Notes under the pieces: model-generated
Databases searched by the model: none
The model's input: only the letters and a program-made list of their open reading frames with translations
Told to the model about the DNA's origin: nothing
DNA from: Beaufortia kweichowensis
Lineage: Eukaryota > Chordata > Actinopteri > Cypriniformes > Gastromyzontidae
Direction: 5' to 3'
Assembly (NCBI GenBank): GCA_019155185.1
Contig: CM032798.1
Location: 7,453,501 to 7,517,500, forward strand
Length of the DNA: 64,000 nt
Shown here: one piece after another, positions 53,001 to 64,000 of the stretch
How the letters are laid out: each line of letters opens with the position of its first letter
Numbering within the stretch: position 1 is the stretch's first letter
Program-made: the position numbers and the translations under genes

Positions 53001-54837
53001 AGGGAAACTAATGCACAATGTTGCTAAGGAGATACATTCACATGAGTATACAGTATAATGACTATTTGTTTTGGATGATGAGTAAACATGGAATATGTTT
53101 GGATTACTTTTAACAGTTTATTTTCTTACTACTCCTTAAACATAGTAGGTGTACCTTTAAGAAAGAAAAATCTTTAATTTAATATATTATTATCTCCTAA
53201 ACATTCATGAGATTAAATGAGATTAAATTGCAAGAAAATGATGGAAACTTTAGTCATATTTTGTCTGAGAAAAGACTATGAAATCTCAAAAGTGTCTCCA
53301 TTTGAGGTCCTTTGAGAAAAGATCTCAATGTCACAAATCTAAGTCTGATAATTGAGCACCGAGTCAAAGTCAAGATAATTGAGGGTTTTAATGTGACCTT
53401 AAAGATTTTAAAGTTTATCCAAATCCACATTATTTTACCATAGTTTTGATGCATTTTATTGTTTTGTTTCTATGAACAATTTTAGGAAAAGTTTGTACTT
53501 AAATAAAACATACTTAAACATACATAAAATCTCCTGAGCTATGAAAGAATTTGTAAGCAATTTAATGTTTCTCTGGGTAGGTAAGACTGTAGAATAAACA
53601 GTGTAAAGAAGAATATAACATTGTTGTCACATAATGTCATCATGCTGCATGTGAACATCCAAAATGCTGTATTCAAAACCTGGTATTCAATGCAGAGAAG
53701 ATATTGCAGAAATAGTCAAATTTATATATTTGTATGCTGTACTAAACATAACCATGTGCATAAATACCTGAAGAGATGTTGTAATGTGTTGTAATATAAA
53801 TGAATCTATATAGACATTTTCCCTGCCTCTCAATTCTTCTCATTTCTTCTTCTGCTTCACCTGTTTAGTTTTGGGTGGGTTTCTATCTGGGAGGCCTTTT
53901 TATCATCATTTTTCTTTAAAATGTAAAAATATTTTATGAACCCCACAGTTCAAAGAACCTTTGTGGGAGTCTGTAATTTAAATATACAGATGTACAACGC
54001 ATCACTTCAATCCAACCACCATTTGAAATACATTAGGCATTCACATTAAATGAAGAGAGAAACTAATGTTTTTCTCACCGTGTTTTTCATGTGATTCACA
54101 GCTGCGTCTGTTTACATCAGAGTTGATGGATTTGATGTTAAAAAATATGAATCATTTTTTAAAAGTATGATTAATCATAACTAATACATAAGAAAAACAG
54201 AGAAGGATATGAAGCGTAAATGAATATGCATTTAGTTTTCATACTGTACAATTTGACAATGTGTTGTATTGAAGAAGATTGAAAAATATATTACACATAC
54301 AGTAGAGAGCAAAAGGGATGTCCAGATGGCATATTTGTACACTATTTGCTTTTAATGCCCACCTAGATCATCAAAATACTATGAGTATGGTACAAAATGG
54401 AGAAAACTAAACTTGTTAAAACATTTATTTGGCAAAAGCCAAACAAAATCGTATCAGGGAATATGGGTTTTCTTATCACATACAAATAATATATAGTAAA
54501 ATAAACAGCTGAATTGAAATATACTGTAGAATACATTATTAACATTAATTTGGTCCTCTTTTGTTTTTGATTACAGCAGTCATTCTCTTGAGTCTTGAAT
54601 CAGTAAGCTTTGCACATTTTACATGTTAGTAATAGTTTGTTGCCAAGTCATCTTAAATTCTTCCCAAAGCACAACTCCGCAACGCACACACAAAAAATGT
54701 CTACATCTTTAACAATATATTTGAGTAAAGAGTAAAAATGTCAATTTTCCAAAGTTGGACATCAGTATAAGCGCTATAACGACAAACCCAAAATTGCATT
54801 TATAAATTAACCAAAAGGATGAACTAATCCAAGATGT

Positions 54838-54843
54838 TTTATT
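54838..54843 (-). terminator. Polyadenylation signal AATAAA just downstream of dmrt2b
   Basis: The minus strand reads AATAAA 38 bases past the dmrt2b stop codon. Using it would give a very short 3' UTR. A further AATAAA lies at about 54428-54423, so a longer form is also possible. Confidence 0.4.
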
Positions 54844-54881
54844 AATCTGAAATTCAACAGAAATTGAAATATTTACTCTTA

Positions 54882-57358
54882 TCATCTCATAAGCAACGCC
54901 TCTACAGAAAACGGTAAGGGCCGTTTTACTGCTTTTCTAACAGAGTCTTGATTTGCTTCCCCCACACAGTTCATTTGTACCTCACGTCCCGATGACCTGC
55001 TGTGCTTGTGTGGCGATTTAGCTTGTACCAACACGTCCCCCATAGCCAGCGAGAGCGGATTGTCTTGCTTTGACATGTTGTCAACAGGAAAACTTTTCGA
55101 CTTTGAAGACAGATCCGTGGAATCACTCGGCGGCAATGTCATAACCGTGTCAACACCAGGGCTCATAATGTAACAGTGTGGCAGAGACCTGCTCGAAGGC
55201 AATGACAGACATTCACGACTTAACTCAGTTTCTGTGAAATCCTCCCAGTTCTCGCTGTGGTCTAGAGTCTTGAGCGTATGCGGATGGCGGGGTAGATCAC
55301 AGTCGATCAAAGGTGGCACATGCATGTATGTGGGCATGACTGGGTCTGAGAGTGGGTAAAAAAATGGCAGGGGGGTGGAGGGCACCACGGCCTGGAAAAT
55401 TAGAGCGGGTAACTCTTCTCTCTCTTTCTGTCTCATCTCTCTTTCCACCATTACGCTGTCCAGCTCTTTATCAGCAAACGCTCTCCTCTTCCTCATCCGA
55501 ATACTGACTGGAGGGTGGTGGGGTCTTTTTGGCCAGTCCTCCATCACAGGTGGCTTGTAGCCTGTGGCATGACACAGATCCGTATTTAAATAAAGTAAAT
55601 ATAGTTGCTCTGTTACACAACTAATTTCTAGTTACTCAAGCGTTGAGTAACTTTATTTCATTTTAGCATGTTTATACTATGTGGCAATTTTACTACAGTG
55701 AGTCTCTGAAGGTTAATACCACAGATACTTGAAAAGTGTAAAAGAGGTCCTCAAAAAATGCTAGACAGAAAATGTTATATCCTAAAGAGTCCATAAATGT
55801 GTTTCTTAATCATTTAAAACAAGTGCAAAAAACATATATTGCTTTATTTCATTAAGACGTTCGTTCAATACACTGTTTGCAAAACTCACTGTTTGCTAAT
55901 ATAAATTCTAACCTCTGTAAAAATATACCTATACAAATAAATACATGGAAATTTACTCTACCAAAAATCAGTTTGACCTTAATGTTTACACAGAAAGAAA
56001 CACATCAGGGAACAATAAACTCCAAAGCAGTCCCATGAGCCAATTTTTCTGTAATTCCTCTAACCATTTGCATAATTTTAATTACATAAATAAACACAAA
56101 CAGATCAATTCCCAACAAAGGATTCTGTAGCATAACGGGTGAACTTATCCAGTTTCTACAGATGTCGCCGTTGAGGGTGCAATTGTGTTAATGAGATGTG
56201 TGTTAATTAAGGCTTACCCTCTAGAATACTCTTTGCCAGGAGACTCGGTGCTCTTGACAAGCGTTGGTAGGCTGAGCGTCTGAAAACAGAGCTGGTTTTC
56301 TGGCTTTTTTTACCCTGTTGGAGAAAAATCACAATTTATTATTCCTGGGATAGTGTTGATTTGCAGAATACATGCAAGATACACTAAATAAAATAACGAC
56401 ATAGGATTTGAGTTTTTGTTGCATAGTCCATATTTTGGTCATTTTTGCACCGACCAAAAAAAATCTAGAGGAATTTGTGTAATTTACTCATAAATTTTGC
56501 AAGATGCTCATCACGGTCAAAGAGTAGCCTACAAAATTAGCAGTTAAGTTTTAAATTAATTTCTTTCCAAACAAAAAGATGCATTGCACTAACATTTATT
56601 GCATTTTATTTATTTATTTCGTTTGTTTATGAAACATTGTGTCATAATACCGCCATGTTTGTGGGCATGTCTATGCCATTTTCTAAGTTTACTGTATGTG
56701 TACAATTTAAAATACATGATTTATGAATGCTAATTTTTTTCAGTACCTAAACCTAACCCTACCCCATATTAAGTACATGTAGATATCTGTATTTTTTCAG
56801 TACAAATATAATGTAACACATAGTATGCCATTACCATCTGATTCCACCATTGCAGCATTGTAATATCACCATACTTTTTAATAAGGGTAGTCAATTCTGG
56901 CATCATCTGACAGTGTTGCAAGTAGCCTGAGTAAATATTATAAAGCCTACATCTAAATAACTGTCGATAATTCAGTAAGTTACCAGCTGTTCTCAAGATC
57001 ACTTCGTTTGCACATAGTTCAGTCAACCAACCTCTGTGGCCTGCTGTCTCCTGAGGGCGACTTGAGCTGCCATCACCCTCTGTCTCTCCACGACCAGCAG
57101 ACAGTTCGCGCATTGACAGTCCCGCCAGCGACACAAACGCTTGTGGCCCTTGAGGCGCGACACCACGCCGTGATTCCTGCAGCGAGCGCACTTCGGGCTG
57201 CGCGTCAGCCTGCGCTGCGCCGGAGCCTCATCCGTCATCTCTGCCCCGGGCTCCCGTCCGTCAACTCTCTCCACGTCAATCGCTTCATCCCATTCTGCTT
57301 TGAGGGAATCTAAGTTGGTCAGATCTCTTTGTGGGTCTCTATCCGGTTTAGTAGACAT
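54882..57358 (-). CDS. dmrt2b: DM-domain transcription factor, Dmrt2 type (probable dmrt2b), 3 exons, complete
   Basis: Coding exons in transcript order are 57358-57032, 56314-56218 and 55561-54882, all GT-AG and in phase, giving 367 aa. The DM domain spans about 52-106 with zinc ligands C57, C60, H63, H72, C76, C81, C83 and C86, and ends in the recognition helix with RQRVMAAQVALRRQQ. The Dmrt2 signature follows: RAPSLLAKSILEGY at the exon 2/3 junction and RMRKRRAFADKEL at 163-175, as in vertebrate DMRT2. There is no DMA domain, consistent with Dmrt2. Dmrt2a sits beside dmrt1 and dmrt3 in fish; neither is present here, which favours the separate fish paralogue dmrt2b, a gene linked in zebrafish to left-right and somite patterning. 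The C terminus carries an eh1-like FSVEALL. The a/b choice is inference from context. Confidence 0.93.
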
Positions 57359-57700
57359 TTATAAGAATAACGCACAGACAATTACACGGCTTCTCCTGAT
57401 GCGTTGAATGATCATTGAAGCACTTCTTTAAAAGCAGTTTTTATCTACCGACGTATTTTCCAATGCGCAAGCAAATAGAAGTGTTAGTGGAAAGTGCAGG
57501 CAGAGTTTTGAAATGATAAGCCATTCAGCTGTGCGGTGGGATCCAGGCTTGTTCCTGGAAGGTTGCCTCTCACCTGGTTTACCAGTGAATATGCGCTGTC
57601 GGAATGGAGCAGTGATTGATCTCAGAGTTGCCAAGTTTCAGCTCACCTTACTCACTTCTCAATATTTAACTTGCCTCCTTCTGAGTTATTGACAACGTCA
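57359..57700 (-). promoter_or_regulatory. 5' leader and promoter region of dmrt2b
   Basis: This precedes the start codon at 57358. It contains, on the minus strand, a CRE-like TGACG half site near 57698, and is somewhat GC-richer near 57480-57620 than the AT-rich DNA beyond 57740. No clear TATA box or transcription start is visible. Confidence 0.35.
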
Positions 57701-60700
57701 TAAGGTTAACGCAAACCCCTCCTATCTGCTCGTGTTACTTTGGATCTAGACAAAATTTTCTTTCTTTTTAATATTATGCAGCCTATGTATTCAATATTAT
57801 CTTATGTATTAAATAACGTTTAGCTTTAACTTTTTCTCATTTTTAAATTGTTAAAAAGTTCGATTTGCCAGTTCTTTATTTGTGAATTGTCCACTCTCTA
57901 ATTTTAACTTGCCTAGTAAAATTATTAAAAACAATTTCTTTGACACATTTTTCATTTCATAATCATTTCATTTCATTTCTTATTTGTGGAAGCAGAGTTT
58001 ACAGATCAGAATTAACACATTTTTTATTTCAGGATTTTAGATATCAGTTTGTTACATGCTACATTTATTACATTTTCAAAAGTTATAATTTTAGAATTTT
58101 TATTAGGAAACAATCAATTTATTTTTATAATTACAAAGTTAATTGACCAGTTACTGTAACCTGTGTTAATTGCAACATATTTTAATTTTCTCCAAAATCT
58201 AAAAATGTTTTACCATCACACACTCAAAATGAAATAATTATCATTATAATTTCCCTGGAAGGCCATATTTCTCATTTGCAATGTAATAAATTGTCATTTG
58301 ATAAACTTTTTACATAAAACACAATTTGAAGTTTCAGTTTGTGAGATTTTAAGCAGTCAAAAGTTCCCATAATTAAAGTGTCACCCATAATTACTTGTGG
58401 TGATGTAGTCCACATGAAATTAATTCTGAGTGAACTGTGAATAGTTTTACTGCTGCAATGTCATTATTGTTCTGGGTAGATGCCCAAAATGGTGAAATAC
58501 AATTATAGCTACAATAAATGGAAAGTTTTGATAATATTTTGTTTGTTATATAATGTAGGTGTTAGCATAAGTATGAAGTATAAAGCATGAGGAATTATTT
58601 GGCTAAGCATGTGTATTATTTTCTTGTATCATTTTATAAAATAACATTTATTACCAAACTTCAGAATTGTTTTTGGCCTGCATTGAGAAATGCTTTTAAA
58701 ATCCAGGAAATGTACCAATCAAATGTATGACACTTCAGATTTATTTATCATACAATAGGCCTATTTATTAACAACATTAATTCATAATATTTATTGCATC
58801 TGCACTGTATTCTCTATTACTGCAGTGGTGATTTTAATAATAAAACTATTATTAAAAACATAAAAATAGATTTACAAAGTAAAGCATTTTGTTAAGATAT
58901 GTGCATGAACATTCCCACTGTGTGTCTTTGCTGGTTTGGAGGACAGTTATGACTGACCTCTGTGATGCCTCCATGTGGACTATATTTGTATCGTCAGGAC
59001 CTGCTGGGCATGAAATATTGTTATCTTGGGTGCCCCCCTCTGTTGCGTAAAAGCAATCACACTCTGAGTAAAGCTGTAGTCTTTGTCTACTTCTACTACA
59101 CATTAACAGAACCTATTGTGAATGTGGAAAATATGTATACATATTTAAAAAGTGTTATTATGATTTATCACAATAGCAATATTTATAATTCTTAATTTCA
59201 CAGCATTTTAGAATAATATGCAATGACATGAAAGCACATGAAGGTACAATAAGACTCAATGTCCACTGAGGTAAAAAACCTTTTGATGTTTTCTCTTGAA
59301 ACACTAAATAGCAAGTACTTTTCTGATTTGTTTAATAAATGAACACCAGAAAGTAATGAAATTAAGAGATAACTTTGTTTACCATTTGCATAATGTCACC
59401 TAATATTTCGATAAAACCGTCAGCTAAATGCCTAAATGTAAATGTAATGTAATGCACTACTTTTAATTACTTTTCGATAAAAATACATTTATTTTACCAT
59501 TGTTTTTTATACAAATTGTGTTGGCTCATCAATATTCCAGACCCAAAAGACCAGAAAAACAATTCTTCAGGAGGAGTTTTAGCCCTGTTGTGCCCTATTA
59601 AAAGTTTTGGGTTTGAGTATAATTCTGCAACTAAAGAGAGACAAGAATCCTTAGAGGCATCTGAACCTGTCAAGAGTATAGAAATGTACTGTTTTCTACT
59701 TTATTGACAGCTGAGAGCAAATTAACTGAAGCTTTTACTTCATGATTAAAATAAATGTGCCAGATCATAGAAACAAGATGATGTTAATGTGATGTTCCCT
59801 CTTTTATGAGGAAATTAATAATTCATACTTGTATAATATATAACTCACTTTGTAGTAAATGTTTTTTTATGAGTGTCTGAACCAAGTTTTTGTAAGAGTC
59901 TGATTTTGGCCTTTTCAGATATCATCTTCAAGTTGACAGTTCAATCTCATGCCATCTCATAAAAGATTTAATTCACTCTTCATGAAAACACATGTATTTA
60001 CTGTAGCACTTTGCTATCCTTGTTTAACACATATCTGTTGAAAATGCTCCAAGAGTTTGACTTTCAAACTTAATGGTGTGCAGAATGTCAAGCACCATCA
60101 AAGCCGTTGAAATCACCTGGGCTGTGTTCAAAGTCCTGCCTGCAAAGAAGGTACACTATGATACACCTTTAATGTGTTTTACGTGTGCTGTGGTTAGCTG
60201 ACCCATATGAGTTAAGAAGAAAAATATAATCCAGGTGTATTTTTATTACCAGGTGTTTATTAAAAAAGTTGGAATGAAGAGGTGATATTTATTGTACAAA
60301 GTCTATTTTGCATTTTATTCGACCAATAGACATGCATGTATGAATGATAATCCAACAGATGGGATCAGATTGTCACACTGTATAAATTCGTTTTTATAAG
60401 CAGTATTCCACTTTTCCAGTGAAAAGATAATTAGCCAATGCTATAAAAACATTAAGCTATTTTACTGGAAAACAGCCCAAATCCTTGTTAGAAAAAAATA
60501 TTTTTGCAGTGTTTCTATGCAGCTGGTCAAACCCAATAGCAAAGAGCTCATCTGGCATGTGTTCTGTACAGTCAAAGCACATATAATACAGCTTGTGCAT
60601 AAAGAAGCCGGGGAGGCAAATCTGCAGCCTATGATGAACCCTGAAACACATTTGTGGTGGCAGGACCCATGTGTGTTGACCCATGTTGCCTGATGACCTG

Positions 60701-63540
60701 GAGACAATTATTAACCTAAAGTCAATCTGAAGTTACACAGACTGTTGTTGGTTAATCCACTTTTTCATATACTTTTCAATCCACTTTTTCACATACTTAT
60801 TTCCTCTGCCAAAACAACCACAGGGCTTCAGCTTCATGCTAAGAGGTAATGACAGGAGAAGTTGGTGGGCAAAGGTCTCTGTGTTCTAAAGGGTTTGTAA
60901 ACACCGCTAAAGAAATATTGATGTTGTCAGATTGGATGGTTTACTTTTTGGGGGTAAATCTGTATTTTTTTACTTAAGCAATTATCTATTTGACATTTAG
61001 GCAGACAGTTTTTAACCAAAAAACTTCCAGTGCACTTAGTGATGTACATTATGCGTACATTTTATGAGTATGTACTGCCAACACAATGCTCTACTAATTG
61101 ACCTGTAGAGAAATATTTTTTGTGTAACATTTTTATACAGAAGCCTTTCACATCACATTATTCATACATATAACATTAGTGTAATTTTCAGCTATGCTCT
61201 TCGCCTGTTAAGTATGTGCTTAACATGCGTGCCACCACGAACCGAGACAAATCAATGTCATTGTAGCTTCCCTTCCAGCATAGTTTGTCATCTTACTAGA
61301 CACTTAATATTGCAATTACTGTTAATTCTGACACCGTTCTGTGTCCGATGTGTGAGACCTGAAAACAAAGAGTATGGGCTTTGCTGCTTCATCGGTCAGG
61401 AGGAGTGAGAATGCCACTTTCAGCACAGGTTAATGAGATTCGCTAAATGTAACGTGCAAATGCAGCAGTGCCCTCAAATGTCTTTGTGAGGAATGCTTCA
61501 CATAGAATTTTTTTCTTTGTGTTTCTGACAGTCTGTCTGTCTTTGTCTGTCTCTAAACTCTAAACTCTGCGGTGGCTGTTTTGCGATGCACTTTGGTTCC
61601 CTGCTCCTTTTGTGCTGCATGCTTTTCTGCGAAGATGACAAATTAGTTTTAAATTGCCCTTATTTTGTCCTGAATTTGCATTACAACAGCAACCACAAGA
61701 ATAACAAGATGCTGAATAGCCCCATGCAGGTTGTCTTTTTTGGAAGTTCTCTTTTACATTGTTATACAATCTGAGCAAAAGGCAGGGACCGTATTCGAAT
61801 TAAACAATGGAAAAACTAAAAGCCTGAATCCCCTCCCTTGGTTTCTTAACCAGTGTGGAAGTGTTTTCCATTGCAAAACATAGATCTATCATCATTGCCA
61901 ACCATTATTGTTGCTGGGGCAAAATTAAACAGCTTTAATGTAGTCTTTCATAGCAAATGTATGAACATGACAATAAAATAAATTAATTCAATTAACATTG
62001 TGCATGCTAAAAGATGTTTGTAGAAATTGAAAGTGCTATCTACAAATATCTGCACATAATGAAAGCTTCCTTGAAATTATTTTGCAGCTGTTTAGAAACA
62101 GAGACAGGAAATTGTCCAATTTATTTGCTGTTTATGCGTTGCATTAAGACACACAGATAGCTAAATAGAAAAATGATTGATATACCTTCCCTTAATCCTA
62201 CATCATGTTTTCTCCATCTCTTTCTTCTCTGTAATTTACTGAATCTTTTAGTATATAAAAGCTGGCTTACCAAAGTGGAGATGAACGCACCGTACCCTAA
62301 AAACAGTTGACAGCTGGGCGGAACTTATGGAAAATATTCACAGTTGGTGTATTATAGATGTTTTTCCCATTAAATCTACTCATGGATCAAATTAACTTCG
62401 CCCCCACACAGTCTGTAAATATGGAATTCCCTCTATTTTGCATTGAAGAAGCAGTTGTGTCCTTTTACTACCAGTTATGTCCTGTGTGAGTAATTCACAG
62501 AATCTAATTATGTCACTTTATTCCCCATTCTCCACATGTTCACCTAACCTTGAGAGAAGGTGTAGCGCCAGGGAGGAAGTCAACAGGAGTGCCTGTGCCA
62601 GCTGCTGTAATTATCATCAGCCCTGTCACTTCACACCATCCCAGCTTTTTCAAAGATGCTGTTCTCCTCCTAACTAGGTGAATTAAAGATAAGCAGATAG
62701 GCATGAGTGGGCATGAATGAATATTGATGGATCCCACTTTTATGTGAGGTCCAGATAATCTGATAATCCAATAGAAAGCAAAAGGTCAAGTCAGTTATAA
62801 ATGTATGTGAGCGTTAGCACAGTGATTCATCTCCAAGAGATGAGCTTGAGAAGGATTTTAAATCATCAAAAGTAACTTCTCAACTGTCTTCTCAATATAT
62901 TTTCATATCAAGATCTAAGCTATTCAAAATACAAAGACATTCTTTCTGTACTCCATTTCAACATGAGGCTAATCTCTAAAAGGCCCATAGGGACACAACT
63001 CTCAACTTTTTGACTCACTCTATCTGGTTCCTTTGTCTCAGTGGTATACCTGTGTATTTTATGTGTCCATCAGGCTTTTATATCAGCCGGAGAACTCAGA
63101 GAATGTCAGCAGTTAACTCTGGCTAATCAAGTCCTGTCATTCGAAGAGTCCCATCAAGCTACAAAGGCTCTTCTTTGGTGGAGAACTGCACCTGCGTCCT
63201 CGCAGTTCATGGTCTCTGTAATTAAATAAGTGTGAAGCCTAATCTAAAAGTGGCACTTTCCGTGAACATAACAAAAATAAGCCTAACTCTGAGTAAAAAC
63301 AAGCTTTTAACCTTCAAATCGTGGTAACAATGGTGAAACCAGTTGTATATGATTTTTAACACTGTTAACCAATATTTGTGCATAAATACTGTGTAAAACT
63401 TAAAATTAATAATTAAATTATTTATTAATAAAAATGGGTAAAAAAGGAAGTGGGTTCTGCAAATCATAGACAGATATAATTACAGCATATTAATATTTAG
63501 TGATGTCTAAAAAATGGTATTGGAATGCTGTGCAAATGCT
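57701..63540. other. Intergenic stretch downstream (plus sense) of the dmrt2b promoter
   Basis: The DNA from 57740 to about 60000 is very AT-rich and featureless apart from a SINE-tail scrap at 59410-59455. GC-richer, repeat-free blocks without coding potential occur at about 60040-60130, 61200-61480 and 62500-62700. They are possible dmrt2b or next-gene regulatory elements. No exon could be supported. Confidence 0.45.
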
Positions 63541-63666
63541 CAATATGCGGATGGTTAACGGTTTCCTGATCCGCCGATTCCGTTCCGCGTTTTCCGTTCA
63601 CCGCTCACTCCTCACAGACAGTCGGCGTGTGTCTTCCCTCACTGGAGATGATCGTCTCATTAACAG
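63541..63666 (+). other. Probable CpG-rich promoter and first exon of the next gene
   Basis: A sharp rise in CpG (for example CCGCCGATTCCGTTCCGCG) is followed by a leader ending in a donor, AACAG followed by GTAATG, at 63666/63667. An ATG at 63648 opens a short frame (MIVSLT) into the donor, but it could equally be 5' UTR. The remaining 334 bases of the window look intronic, so the gene cannot be identified. Confidence 0.4.
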
Positions 63667-64000
63667 GTAATGCAGTACAATCTACTTTATGGCCAGTCGT
63701 TGAAGTGTTCGTAGTTTTTAAGCATTTCTGTCGGTAATGTGTTGTTTTTGCTTTTGATCGACTAATAGTGCAGTAACGGCATATTTGGCAGTCCGATTTT
63801 TGTTCTACACCACACTTGCTGTTGATGAGTCGAGTTTATTTTAAATAAACAAATTCACACACTGTGACCATAAGCAGTTCTTGTCAATAACAACCGTAAC
63901 ACGCAAACACCGGTAAATCCATCAGTTTGTTAAAAACAGTCTGTTAAAACGACTAACTTTATTCAGTGTGCACCGAACTATGGAACGCGTGAATGGACAA

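Larger units (their letters stand above)
37171..54834. other. Gene desert between cfap144 and dmrt2b
   Basis: In more than 17 kb I found no open frame that matches a family I recognise and no chain of exons with splice signals. The contents are the repeats listed separately, AT-rich DNA, and several GC-richer islands without coding potential (about 41390-41660, 42580-43080, 48560-49100 and 50470-50960). These are the best candidates for distal regulatory elements of the flanking developmental gene. A segment at about 54300-54680 has phrases reminiscent of Tc1-type elements, but its ends are not clear. Confidence 0.5.

Noticed and set aside
54300..54680. Possible Tc1-like element (phrases such as AGCAAAAGGGATGTCC and TTTGATTACAGCAGTCATTCTC)
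   Set aside because: The resemblance is only to general phrases of Tc1 flanks; I could not define matching termini or TA duplications.

Overview
The window looks like teleost, probably cyprinid (carp/danio-type), nuclear DNA. It is AT-rich, its genes are split by GT-AG introns, and it carries fish microsatellites, cyprinid-type SINE tails and several copies of a foldback repeat ending in AAAGGGATAGTTCACC. There is no bacterial or viral organisation. Four protein-coding genes can be reconstructed exon by exon.

Layout. (1) 540-15275, plus strand: a complete 12-exon gene for a mu-1 subunit of the AP-1 clathrin adaptor (423 aa), best called ap1m3 because it mixes mu1A-like and mu1B-like residues. 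(2) 17312-18044, minus: tmem125, a four-pass membrane protein in one coding exon, with a probable 5' noncoding exon in a CpG-rich patch near 24.3-24.6 kb. (3) 24.7-35.8 kb: intergenic DNA with a (TC)n microsatellite, old repeats and possible conserved non-coding elements. (4) 35795-36885, minus: cfap144 (FAM183A), a small ciliary microtubule inner protein in four exons, with a perfect X-box upstream. (5) 37.2-54.8 kb: a gene desert of about 17 kb with microsatellites, MITEs and candidate enhancers. (6) 54882-57358, minus: a DM-domain transcription factor of the Dmrt2 type in three exons (367 aa), most likely dmrt2b. (7) 57.4-63.5 kb: intergenic, ending at 63.54-63.67 kb in a CpG-rich promoter/first-exon candidate for a gene that runs out of the window.

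TMEM125 and FAM183A/CFAP144 are also near neighbours on human 1p34, so this part is conserved vertebrate synteny. The genes do not form a pathway: one is a Golgi/endosome sorting adaptor, one an uncharacterised membrane protein, one an axonemal protein and one a developmental transcription factor. The main points for follow-up are the third mu1 paralogue, the X-box, an eh1-like tail on Dmrt2b, a TTA-flanked MITE family with a base-paired internal hairpin, and candidate enhancers in the desert. I found no clearly new biological system.
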